NCBI GenBank assembly: GCA_905178155.1
Contig: CAJINV010000016.1
Coordinates: 310,001-374,000, forward strand
Length of the DNA stretch: 64,000 nt
Reading direction: 5' to 3'
Source of the DNA: Amoebophrya sp. A120
Lineage: Eukaryota; Sar; Dinophyceae; Syndiniales; Amoebophryaceae
Shown: one piece after another, positions 1 to 12,100 of the stretch
Numbering within the stretch: position 1 is the first letter of the stretch
Layout of the letters: every line of letters starts with the position of its first letter
The notes under the pieces: model-generated
Told to the model about the DNA's origin: nothing
Seen by the model: only the letters and a program-made list of their open reading frames with translations
The model's database searches: none
Program-made: the position numbers and the translations under genes

Positions 1-3000
1 ATTCGTTTCAATTTCATCCCGTACAAAGAGCCTCCGTTCTGCGGCTGAAGTAGATGCACCGTCACTCACTTCTGCATCTTCATCCTCCAGGGCAGGTTTT
101 GTTCCACCACTATTCCGCAGGAGAAGTCTCGACTTGCTCTTCAATTCCGATGAAATGCTGGGTGTAGCGGCCAACATGTGGAGTTCGTTGTGATTATCAG
201 CTTGTCCCACCTCCTGAATATGATCAATATTCGCAACTTCTTCTGCAGCTGCTGTTTTCTCCTGGTTCTCGTGCCCGGATAGGAACAAGGTGCGCGTGCT
301 GCTTGACGCGGTTCTTGCAGTGTCAGGCCCGAAAACAAGCAGTCGCTGTTTGGCACGAGAAGTTGTTTCCGCTGCGTTGCGATCAATTTCATCCTCCTCG
401 TAATTCTCGTGCGGGAAAGCTTCATCGTGTCCCAAAGGTGTTCGTAGTTGCTCTGAAGTAGCCGCGTAATTTTCCAAATTTTCCTTGCTCGTCACCCGTA
501 GCAGTCGCTTATTGAACTCTTCTTCCTTCAATTCTTCTGCCAGTAGCACCTTGTACCAATTCTGACACAAATAAGGACTCCCTTGCCGGTCCAGCTGTTC
601 CGCGATCTTTTCTAAGCTCGTCGGTCTTCTTGATGGTTGTACAGAAGAAAGAGCGACGACGCGCTCCTGTACCTTCCCATGCAACGACCCAGCACCACCA
701 CCGGAGCCCCAATTCAAAAAAACACTTTCCCGCAGCTTTTCATCCCGATTTCTCTCGTGTTCCAGCCAGGCTGGTAGAAAACAGTCGTGTAAACAACTCG
801 TGAGGTGTGACGTTCCAGCAGCCCCACTGTGCGGCTGTAGTGGGTCCTGCGTTAGCCATTCCGCAAGCCAGTGCGGAGCTGCAGAAGTAGACCACGATTG
901 ATGTTGTGTCGAATTCGAACCATTGCTCGAACAAGCACTTATGCTTTGGTAGTACAGTTCCACTACCTTCCGCTTTTGCGAATTCGTGAAATCAAACAAA
1001 TTCCTCGCTTCTTTCTGCCTGAGGAGCTGTACACCTGCTGTCGTGGTACTAGTCTTAGCGTTGGCCCCACCAACGCCGCTGCCCGAGATAGAAGTCCTCG
1101 TTCCTGCCAAAATCTGCCACTTCCGGTATATCAGCTGTAGCTTCGCCCACACGAGCTTCGTCGCAGTCACAGGGTACTGGTTCAGGGTAGTTGACAAGTA
1201 GTGCAGAATCTCTAACTGTTCGCAGAGTTTCAGAGTTTGAAACAACGACCTGAAAGTTGTAGACCTCGTGGCAGTTTTGTCAGCGGTGGTTTGACTAGAA
1301 GATGTTGGTCGGCGGTGTAGTTGTTCCACAGAAACGAAGAAATTCGCTATTTGCTCCGCTTCCTCATTCGCTTTCGCCCGGTAACCCAGTGTAAACAAGT
1401 CCCGGGCCAGCTGGGCGAGGGGGAAGTAAGTGTGAGGGTCAGGGTGGACTGGCTCCACGTTATTCTTCCGGCCACTGCTGTTTCCAGTCTGCGACTCAAA
1501 AGTTTGGTTTGTTCCAACATACAATTCTTGCTGGTGCTGTTTTTGCATCCTCGCCTTGGCTCGCCTCCTCGACGAACAGTGTGGTCGGTTGGCTTTTGTA
1601 ACTACGGCACAACCTGTTTTTGCAAGTCGAAGTCCTTCGTCTTGCTCGCGTTTGTTCTGCACAGGCTGACCACCCTGCTGCTGGGTGGTCGTCCTCTCGT
1701 TTATTGCACAACTAGTACTGCTCTGCGTTGAAGCAAAAATTTTTAGCAACATTCCCTCCAGCAGCTTGCTGTCGCAAACCCGGAGCCTTGCCATATGGTG
1801 AATAATATCACACATCTGCCTTCTCGCAAGAACATGATGCTTGTAGTCGTGTTCCTGATTCCTGTGGTCTGTTCCTGCAAACCGGTCCTCCTCGTCTCGC
1901 TGCTTCACATCCTGACCCGAAGAAAACACGAGTTTTCCCGTCCCGTCGAGTAACGCCTGCAACAAAAACCGCTTGTGCCAGTCCAAGCTCGCCGCAACTT
2001 CCCAGGCGTAGCAGATAGCATCAACAGAGCTCCTGAAACAAGTCGATGCGGTTTTCATTTTGATCTCTGCCGCCAGTTTCTGCTGCAGTTCGTGGTCCAC
2101 CTGAGCGGTGGGAGTAGGATCAGATGACCACCCATCGTGGTTATTTTCAGAAGAAATAGAAGACCGGCCCATCACCATCCTTTGTTTCAGCAACCCGTGA
2201 AAGGAGGTGGAATCCAAAGACTGGACGGTTTCCAGTGGGAGTTTGGAATAGAAATCCGCAAAGGAGAAACGAGTTCCACAGGGGCCACTACAACCAGGTG
2301 GATTATTTCCAACATCTCTTCCACTTCCCGCAACATCATATGTTCCACTTCCAGCTGCAGTGTTGGCTAACGCTAAGCTGCTTTCGTCAAGGCAGGAGAG
2401 AATTTTGAAAAAAGCCTCGAAGTCAAAGCTGTTTTTAGAAGCGGACGGCTCTAGTATGTGTTCTCTTGTTGCGGAAGCGGAACTACGATCGAAATCTGCA
2501 CGACTGCTGTCGTTTGTTCTGTTGCCGTTCAGCCTCGCTGTCGCGGCGTGGAGCACTGTAGATTTGAAGCCGGTCCAAGCGGATGCGAAGTCATTTGATG
2601 CAATTGTGGATTTTTCACCACCAGGGAGCGTGGCCGAGCGTGTTTCATCGTACTGCGCCTTGTCCTTGATAGCCACCGCATTTGGTTTTTGCTTGTCAAG
2701 CAGTATCTTCACGTTCGGGGCCAAGCGCGCTAGCGTCGCCAGGCTGAGGTTGTTCGCCAGTAAGCTCGCGTTTTGCTCCAAAATCGCCATTGTCGCGTCG
2801 CGTAGCCAATTCCTTGAATGGTTGGCCGAAAAGTGGTCTGTATAGGATGTTGTGTAGTTATGGATCATATCGTCGGTTAAAAAATCTGTGACCTCGTCCT
2901 TGTTTTGCTCGTTCTCAACACCACCAGCCCGAGAGTCCACCTTGCTCAAAACCTCCACCGCCTGGCACAGCTGGCTAGCGGAAAGTTGTACTATGTTATT

Positions 3001-6000
3001 TTTCTCTGCATCTACTCCCACGTGAAGATCCGGAACCGCCTTTATTCCCACTTCCTTCTTAAAGCTTTCGTCCAGATTTTGCAAAACCTTCTCAAAGTCT
3101 CTACTAGCGAGGAATGCTGAATCGACTGCAGCAGGGTCGACCGCTGGCGTAGCTGCAGAAATATTTCGCATGGCCGGAGAAAAGTCGTGATCCCAACTTC
3201 CCCGCCTCGACGGACATAACGCGGCCTTGAGGTCTTGTAGCAACAGCGCCAGCTCGGTGTTCAGGTAGGTTATACTGGTCGACTTACTTGGCGAGCTCAT
3301 CTTTCCGATCGCTTCTTTCACCTGCCACACAGCATTTTCCGGCCACGCTTTCACGATTAACTCCTGCACCGCTCGTCGGCCTTCTTCGCTCGAGTCGTGG
3401 AGCTGCAACAGGTATGGAAGCGTCAGGATTGAAATCGTCAAAGTTAAAAAAATAATTTCTCATGCATAAACTGCAAGGCATGAATTGCCTCTCTTGCAGG
3501 GACGGCAAGTGAGGCCGACTGTCAGCCTGTTTGGGGTCTGCGGTAGAGCTGCAGAGGTAGCATGACAAAATTAGATCAGAAAAACGGCCGAGGTACATGT
3601 TCTTTCGTGCAACCACTTGGCACGCGGGCCGCGGGCATAGCGACTAGAGGGGGCGCGATGGTGCGGCCGGACGATGGGGCAAGTCATCCGGCGGGTAGCC
3701 GCCTGCTGCTATGTGCTTCAATGACCGCAGGCGGGCGGCGCCCGCCCGGAAGAGGGAAGGGGCGGCAAGGTGGTCGCGCCTCGCTGGGCCCCCCCGGCCA
3801 TGGTTCTCACCGGGGGCGTGCGGCAGGCACGGCATGGTGGTGGAGCGCCAACCCCGGAGCCCGCACGATTATTTACAACTAGCAGCCCGGCCGCGAGATT
3901 GCCGGGGGGGCTTGACCTCTTCAGGGGGGGTGCGGCAGGGGCCGTGAAGAATCCCTCTTGGGGGCAACCTACCACCCCCCCTTCGGGGGGGGGGTAAAAA
4001 GGGGGCAAAAGTTGGGCCAATTCGGCCACTTTTTTAGGGGGGGGCAAAAAATGGCCTTCCCCCGCTGCTACAGGGGGGGGGGGGCAAAATGGCCCAGATT
4101 GAGCTTATTTTACCCCCCCCCAAGAAGGGGCCCGAATTGGGCCAACTCCGGGCCCCCATTTTGGCCCTCTCTCGCGGGGGGGGGGCCTCACCCCCGAAAG
4201 TGCCGAAGCCGGGCGCTCCTTTTTCTGCGCCCCCGCGACCATATTCGGCGCAGGGGCGCGCAAATGCATGCGCGGCTGCCGCACCCCATGCCGTCGCGGG
4301 GCCCCGCGCCGATAGCAGCCGGAAAGGGAAGACCCCGCGGACTATCGTTGCCTTCCCCCCGTGGGCGACATCCGGGCCGGGAAATCTATCCCGGGCCCTT
4401 GGCAACAAAGAACGCGCAGCCCGGCGCCTGGCGCGGCGAGGTCCCTGGGACGGGCATCTTAGTCGGGCCCCGGGCAGCCCCCAAAGCGAAACAAAAGCAA
4501 TGCCAGACAGTGGCGAAGCGCGACAAAACATGTACTTCGGCCGTTTTTCCGGTCTAACAAAAGACGCCTTCTGTCCCTAAACAGCATGACAAACTGGATT
4601 TAGACGGTGCCGAGATTTGTCATGCGCCGCTTGAGAATTGGGCTTCCAACTGGTATCGATTTCATGCGTTACAAGTTATTTCAACTTTGGCGATTTCAAA
4701 CCTGACACTTCCATAACAGGAGCGCGCTGCGGATAATCGAGATCTTGTTTGCGATTGAAGCGGTACTTTCGCCCACGCGCGACGACGTTGCAGTACCAGT
4801 AGGGCATACACTTGTTGACTTTAGTCCACCAAATTCGACCCGCTCCAAGAGCCACAGAGCGGCTGCCCGGACTTTGCGAAGTTGTGTAGCTGCTTCGTCG
4901 GCTCTGCTGCTTTTGGTCGCGCTGGTCACGATCAATTGAGGCGCTCGTGTCGAAAACAGGTCAAGCTTCGATAATTCTTCGATTTCCGCGTAATCCAACT
5001 TTTTTGCGGAGTCGACTCGCCCCGATGTTGGTAGAAGCCGAGTTCTTGTACTAGAAACTTGTACAACAACAGCGTTTGTTTCCTCGTTCGATGAACCACG
5101 TCGAACCGAACTGCTGTTGAGCAGTTCCGCCGCACCTACATCCAAAATTGATTCCCGGAGTTGCTTTTTCTCCGCGAGTGTGCTGCTGCTCTTGTCCAGT
5201 AGGGTGGAAGATACGGACTCGCTCTTTCCGCTGCAATTGTCCTTCTCGACCAGACCGACCCCGTCGACAGATCGACACAGGACATCATTTTTTCTTCCCA
5301 TAATTAACCTCGTGTCAGTTGTGGACTCTATAGAAAAGTTCCGATACCGCTCCACCAGTGCTCGCAACAGGACCGCCACGAGGGTTGAGTCCAAACTCGG
5401 TAGGTAGGACGCTCCCGCCCGCACAACAACCGGCCAGGCGGTTTGGAGCAGGGAGAATTTATGTTGCATAGAAGACAACATCATCGTACTTGTACTTGAG
5501 GAAGGACAAACATCTCCTGATGCGTCATCGCTTCCACGACTGCGAGTGGACGAAGATGATGACGATGGAGACGAGAAGAGCGATAGACCATCCACGGCTT
5601 TGCTTTCGACCGTCACGACCGGTTGGGCACGAAAATTGGTGCTGTCTGGGCAAGCCGACCGTGAAATTTTTGCTATCGTGAACACCGGCGTTCTTGTTGA
5701 GTCGTTGTAATCTTCTCCGCAAGATGAGAGTTCTCGACCCTGCTCTGCGCCTCCACGACGTCCCACCGCGTGCACGATGGCGGCGGCCTGGCCGAAGGTG
5801 AGTTGCATCAAATGCGCTTCCCCACTGGGATAAAGCTTCGACACGCCGTCTGGTCGTGCGGAACCAGAACGGAAAGTAGGCGCTGAAAAATCATTCGAAG
5901 AGCCGCAAATCTTCTGTGCCGCGTGTTCTAGAACAGCTGCGGAGCGACGTGTCGCTATTTCCGTCGAGGAAAAAACGTCCTGTAACTCGGATAACTCGGA

Positions 6001-8028
6001 AAGGATGTGAATCGCTTGCGGAAGTGACAAGAACACCTGTGGAACTACTTCTACGTTTTGAAGAGCATCATGCTGCTCTCGCGCTATGCGCGACGTTGCG
6101 GTCTCTTCTGCATCGACGTCCACTCCGGCGGCGTCAGACTCTAGTCCCTCCTGCTCGCTGTTTCCATTTAACAACCCGCCACGTGATCGCGGTAAATTGT
6201 TGTATGCTTGTTCATCTACCTCATACCTTAATCGGTAATGCTGCAGAGTGGAGAAAGAAGGAGCGACGGCCGCTCCAGAGTCGGCCGCTGATTGAAGCTT
6301 TCGGTAGATTTTCATGACAACTGCATCCAGTTTTTCAGCCAGCAGTGGTTTGTCTGCCAACAACTCCCGAGCGATCAAGGCACTTTGTGCAAGGGAAATG
6401 TCTAGCGGAGAAGTGGTTCTTTCGCTAGAGGTACAAGAACTCGCTCTTGAAGCTGTTGCTGCTCCTCCTACAACCCCTGCTGTTTTTATTACCCGCAGCG
6501 CGTGCTCCAGCCTGACAAGCAGAGTCCGGACGAAAAGTTGCGAAATATCAGTTGGAAAAGAAGTGGCTTTTGCGTGCCCTCTGTTTCTGGTTTCCATTTT
6601 GTCTCTACCATCACTACTGGAACTTTCTTCGCGAGCAACTACTGGTATCCGATAGCCAGATAACCCTGCTTCCCACCATATCAAATGTAAAAGTGTCTGG
6701 GTCTGGAAGATTGCCAGGTTTGTCATGCACATTTTGCATGACTGCTGGTGTCTGTGATGCATGCCCTAGCATCACAGATTTTGTGAGGGCTTCCTGATGC
6801 CTATACCGCATGACAAATGCTCTTTCCGTGTAGCAAAACTCGGACTCTCTTTGCTGCTCATGCAATACAGATTTTTTTAGAATCCAAAATCAGCATGACA
6901 AGTTGGATTCTTCCAGACCCAGACATTTTTACAGTTGATACACCGCAATCCCGCGAGTAGCTGCTCATTGGTCATTCGCAGGCCTTTCGGAAGGTGCAGC
7001 GGTGCATGATTCTGCTTGTTGTTTTTCGTATTGGCGGAAGACGAAGACGAGGAAAATAATGACGATGCTGCTAAAGAACCACCGACGGTTTTCTGCTGCT
7101 TCTCATGAAGTCGGACCACCTCTTGACACAGATTGGAGATTCTATTCGCGTACTGGTCTGCTTCGGGCACATCGATAGCTGCAACGGTAGTCCTACTTCT
7201 ACTTGAGTCGTCAACTTTTATTCCGGCGGGATCGACCACCTCCCCCTTATTTGCACTTTGAAAGAAGTAGCTCATCAATTCCAACACTTCGCACAGTTTC
7301 TCGCCCTTTTGCACTTCGAGGCTTCTTTCTTGTTGGCCTTCGCCCTCTTGATGCGCAAGAACGGGTGCCAGAGGATGCGGAAGATCATCTCGGTTCTTCA
7401 CAGAAACGTCTTCAGGCGTGGAACTACTGGACGAAGAGGTTTTCGAAACTTCACCTGCCGCTGGGGTTGTTGTTCCCGCGGCAGAGCAAAAGGCACGGCG
7501 TTCTTGCTGGTAGGTCGTTGGACTAACAGTATTCAGGCTGGTCGGCACCACGACGCTCTGGGCTCCTCGAACAAGCTGAAAAGCACAACTCGACGACGTG
7601 ATCCTGTTCCTGGAGATTTGTCGGGAAATAAGATTGCGGTGTTCTCGTGGTACTTGTGCCAATACCAACCCTCCTGGTTCTCTGGTCCCTTGAAGTAGAT
7701 GCTCCTCTGCAACTACGGAGCAAAGACGATGAGCATGGAGCGCCGACGTCACTTCCTTCCTGCGGGGTCCTCGAGGACGATTTTTGGCGCTGCACGAAGC
7801 AACCACAATACGCTTCCGAGACAACCCGCCCATTTTGCGGGAGTGAAGCTGGAGATGAAAGTTGCGCGGCGGTGACAATGCTAATTGAAATTCACAAATT
7901 AATAGGCAATAAATACAAAAATAAAACAGAGAATAGATCGGTCGCGTCCTCCTCAAATCCGATTTTGGAGAAGAGCTGGCGTTCCTGATCCTCGTGATGT
8001 GTGAAAGAGACAAAAGTGAACGGATCAA
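1..8028 (-). CDS. Very large unrecognised protein, 3' end outside the window; possible organellar RNA-binding helical-repeat protein
   Basis: Three exons remain open in one frame: about 8028-6945, 6673-4716 and 3412-1. They are separated by introner A1 (intron length 267) and introner B1 (intron length 1308). Removing each with one target repeat (CACC, ACAGG) keeps the frame, giving junctions GLR-WEAG and SALL-LQLHD. More than 2100 residues are visible and the reading frame runs off the window at base 1. The protein alternates Ser/Thr/Glu-rich linkers with short leucine-rich helical stretches such as LSASQLCQAVEVLSK, LPQAIHILSEL and LEILHYLSTTLNQYP. That pattern resembles helical-repeat organellar RNA-binding proteins (HPR, OPR or FAST/RAP types), but no RAP domain is visible, so this is only a guess. 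The start is uncertain: the ATG at 8028 lies before an AT-rich stretch that may be leader, and a second ATG at about 7832 precedes a basic segment. Confidence 0.6.
3413..4715. mobile_element. Introner B1, carrying a nested GC-rich transposon
   Basis: Family B inverted ends starting TATGGAAG and direct repeat ACAGG (3408-3412, 4716-4720). Total 1303 bp, of which 992 is the nested insertion, so the original element was about 311 bp, like copy B2. Removal restores the frame of the large gene. Confidence 0.9.
3571..4557. mobile_element. GC-rich transposon nested in introner B1
   Basis: About 40-bp terminal inverted repeats: left begins TTAGATCAGAAAAACGGCCG (3571), right end complements to TTAGACCGGAAAAACGGCCG, and both continue with GTACATGTT. 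Target duplication CAAAA lies at 3566-3570 and 4558-4562. The interior is G/C-rich with long G runs. Frames exist on both strands but look like chance products of GC richness, so it is probably non-autonomous. Confidence 0.85.
6678..6940. mobile_element. Introner A1
   Basis: Family A inverted ends, direct repeat CACC (6674-6677, 6941-6944). Removing 267 bases joins the first two exons of the large gene in frame. Confidence 0.9.
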
Positions 8029-9100
8029 CCCTCCTTTTTCAAAACTTGAAAAAAAAAAAAACCACTCTCTTTAGCCACGTTCAGAAAAAAAAAACTTTCT
8101 TTCATCATGATCATCGCCGGCTCGACTCTTTGATAAAACAAAGCGACACGCCGTGCCCGACTTCTGCAAATCCAAATGGTGACATAGTGAATATAACGAT
8201 GACGATCAGATCAATTGAATTCGGCATAATTACTTTCCAAGCAGCGTCCAGGAACGTAAATTCGAACCGAAGCACCGACGAACGTGTCAAAAACACGCAA
8301 GCTGCTCCAGTCCACGACAAGCGCAAGCCATCACCATCACCAACTACGGAAGTTGTGTCCTCCGTGTCGATAAAAGTGAAGTAGGCGGCGCCTAATTCTG
8401 AAGGAGAGCAACGCCAACACGTTGGGGTTGCGAGCCTCAACCTTTGTGACAATAAACATTTTTATCGGAAATAACGGAATACTAGACTAGCACAGGTGCA
8501 TGCGGCACCATCCAAGAATTCAGGAAATGATAAAGTCTAGAAATCTTCCACGAAGAGAGACGAACTACTCAGTCGAGTCAGACTCAACAGTCATTAGATG
8601 TAATTTACTGTACCGTTCTATGAAGCGACAAGTAGTAGTTCCGACATTTTTTATACTGGAAACTACTAGAGTAGATCGACTAACTGTCCGCACAATGTGA
8701 ATAAATCTCATACTCGACTCTTTAGCTGTAAATCATCAGAAACCATCCTACAGATGTTGAATGCTGGTTGTCTCTTTTCCCTTGTTCGTAAAAAAAGCAC
8801 ACTTCTGCTGCTTCGCGGCTTCGAATTATTTCCGAAGTCAGAAACTCCTTTGCCTTGCTGAACTAAAGTACTGGACTACGCAGTTGTGATGTAATGTTTA
8901 TCATCGTGAGGACGCACTGCTAATCAACTTGATGCTCAGGAAGTCAAAATGATCAGCCCTTCGTCGAGAGACAGACATCTATCTTCGTGTGAGCAAGCTC
9001 CTTCATCTTCATTCGTAAAAAACGGCTTAATACATCTGATATAATTCTCGCTCCATTCATTTCTTTTTGCACCGCACAAAAGAAAAAACCTTGTTGACCC
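8029..9100. other. Intergenic region, no gene recognised
   Basis: This stretch separates the upstream side of the large minus-strand gene from the end of the next minus-strand gene. It is AT-rich with A-runs near 8048 and 8090, and should hold the promoter of the large gene. Only short shadow reading frames are seen and there is no introner. Confidence 0.5.
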
Positions 9101-12100
9101 TCAGCTCAACCGTGCGAGTTTGTCGTAGAGTTGCTGCGCCATGTCTTTTCTCTCCCCCAGCACCGGCGTGCACTGCCGTACGCTCTTCCACTCGCCTTCC
9201 ACTTTTTTGATCCCCTCGGCCTTGGCGGTAAAAGGCCCCCCGTGCTGCCCAAGCAGCCGCCGGATCTCCCGGGGTCGGTTGTCTTTTTTCGTTGGTGGCG
9301 ACATTTGCTCCATCCTCGCCAACAGCTCCTCCGTGATCGGTTGACAGTCCAGACTTATCAAATGCAAATATCCCTGGATGTCTGGAAGAGTCGGGGTTTG
9401 TCATGCACATTTTGCATGACCCATGAGGTCACGTCAGTGATGCAGGTCCGTGCATCACAGATTTTTTGAGAGCTTCTTGATGCTTATCACGCATGAGAAA
9501 TGTTGCCCTCTCCGCGTGGTGCCAAGAGCTGGACTCTTCTTGCTGCTCATGCTGCAACACAGATATTTTTAGAATCCGCAGACAGCATTACAAGTTCCAC
9601 TCTTCCAGACCCAGACATTTTTGCAGTGAATAAGACTCGTTGCAGGCATGGTGGTCTTTTTTGCATACCAGATCGGCTCCAGCTGCGCCGCCCGGGGGTT
9701 GTATCCTGTGCAAAAGTATCGCACTCGTAGTAATCGCAATCATGCATTACAAATCTCCATCACAAGGCAAAACAAGACGACAAATTCCATTTGTCATGCT
9801 GAGCTAATTTGTTTTGCAATTACTACTAGTACGATACTTTTGCAGTTCATAGATTGCGTTTGGACACAAACCAGAAGGCCTGCTCCCGCCCGGCCTTCGG
9901 AGCGGAGAGGAAGGTGCGGCTCTCCTTGTCCACGGAAAGTAAAGTGGGGAGGGGCGCCTGAGGTGGGTGAAATCATAAGGGATGAAAAATCATGGGAAGT
10001 TTCAACATCTCACTTGTTTTCCTACATCATCTGCACAACACTAAAGAAAGAAGTGAAGTGCTCCTGCAGCTTGTTTTTCATAAGCAGGCACACTCGATAT
10101 TAAAATTGTGTTGATACAAAAATCACAACAAATCATACCCATACCGACAAGGCCTTCTCCATCGAGGGCGCACTTTCCTTGCTCAGCTCCCGAACGTCGG
10201 ACAACTTCGGGAATATCGCTGTGAAAAAATTCGCAACTCGCAACAGCGGGGCAGTAGAGTAAACTAGAAGCTACTTTTGGTCGTCAATGTCAATCCATCA
10301 TGCAGAGACTAGTGAACAATCATGAGAGCGAATACAAAACTTCTACGAATTATCCCATGTCAATCCACGATGCGCGCACTGGTTGTTCTGTTTCTGTTGT
10401 GCCTGTGCGGTTCTGGAATACGAAACAGACACAGTGAATAAATTCATCATGAGTGCGTAACACTTTTTCTGCCGCTCGTACTACTACACGAGTTGCGAAA
10501 GATTTCCGCTCCATAACACTCGGCCGACGACTGTGCTCCACTGTCACGATGCCGGACTAAATTTGGTTTTCCATTTTTTTCGATTTCTATTTCTATTGCG
10601 GTGGAACTTGCATCTACTTCACAAGAGAAATTTGTAATGGAGAACTGTGTGCAAGTGCATCTGCATGCTAACAATGGCCATATCGCATAACAACCTAACA
10701 GTAAGTACCGATCTGCCCCCTCCGCTAGTTGAAAAGCTCGGTCGCCTGGTGTCAATGTAGTCCGAAGATGAGTTGTAGCCTCCATTCCGTATTGTGCTCG
10801 TGTCGTCTATGCAATACAAAGTTGAAACCGCACAAGAAGCACAAAACGCATGAGAAGTTCGTCTCCGGAGGAGCTAAAAGCCGAGCAGGACACTTGTGAT
10901 GTTGCTAAACAGAATTGTGATTGTACGAGCGGATATTTCTTGATTTCCAGAATGCAATTTGTGTGTTATCGTGTACGGTATCAAATTTCCTGTACTTATC
11001 CTTCGAAGTGTCCCTTGTCGATCGTTCCTCTCGGGACCCGATTGCCGACCGGTCATTGTCGTAGGTATTTGCGTGCTTGCTAGAGTAGTTCTTGTGAGAT
11101 GACGCCTGGTTGAGCGAGTCAGCGTCGAAAAGAACACCTTCACCTTCTTCCGATGAAATCATTGTCCTCGTCCCGGGAGCACCTCCAGCAGCTGCATTTC
11201 TATGCTTGTTCTTACTCTTGTTTCTATAATTCCCCCCGCCACTCAACAGCAGTGCCTTTTTGTCTGCCGCCTGCTGCGCCGCCGCGGGGGTCACACCTGC
11301 AGCCAAAGCCGAGGTCGCTGACGTGCCAGGTTGATGTGTCGCTTTGTCGTAAAACGAGTAGCTTTTCACGTTCTTCGCTTTGCTATTACCCTGATGCTGT
11401 TGCGCCATCTTTTTCTGTCCAAGAAGCGGCGAAGAAGATCCAAGTTGCGGAGGTTGATGTTGCAGCACCAGCGAGGGGAGCAGCGCTGGTGGACCTGCAG
11501 AAAAAAAATTTTTCGCGGGAACGCGCACATGATCCTGATCCGACGTCCCGCCAGCTTCCTCTTTTTCGATCGGAGGTGGTAATCGGTAGGCTGCTGCGGT
11601 CCTTGGGTCGTACAGCTTTTCCTGGTATGGATTGCAAAAGTGTCTGGGTTTGTAAACTTGTGATGCTGGGAGGCGTATTTTCAGGAGGCCACAAGTGCTG
11701 GCTCAGCATGACAAGTTTTTGAGCTTCTAGGTGTTGATGCCTATTCTGCATGACAAACTGCGTTTCTACATGACAGAAAAATGGGGCTCGTGGGCAACGT
11801 GCATGACAGACTTAAGAGGCATGCCAGACTAGCATGACAATTCTCGCAATCTTCCAGACCCAGACATTTTTGCAATTCATACCTGGTCGACACGTAGCGA
11901 AGGGGAGGAAACGCAGCCAGAGAGGACCACAGCAGGCGGGTTTGTTTGCAGGAGACCTTTTTGCCCAACAGGCTGATGATGTTGCGCTTGCGTTCCTTTA
12001 TTCACCATGGCACCAGCACGACTTGACGATGCTATGCAAGAAAAAAACTGTGTGTGTTGCAGAACATCCAACAGAGTTGCGCCTGTCATGCCAGACAGCC

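Noticed and set aside
2360-2845. Plus-strand 161-codon frame in the first 3 kb
   Set aside because: It lies antisense to a continuous minus-strand coding frame that joins both neighbouring exons across introners, so it is a shadow.
3958-4580. Long frames on both strands in the nested GC-rich element, considered as a transposase
   Set aside because: They overlap in all frames, consist of Pro, Gly, Arg and Ala runs caused by GC richness, and show no catalytic motif.
4696-6762. ATG at 6762 as start of a separate 688-residue protein
   Set aside because: That ATG and the following residues lie inside introner A1. The upstream exon joins in frame, so this is an internal exon.
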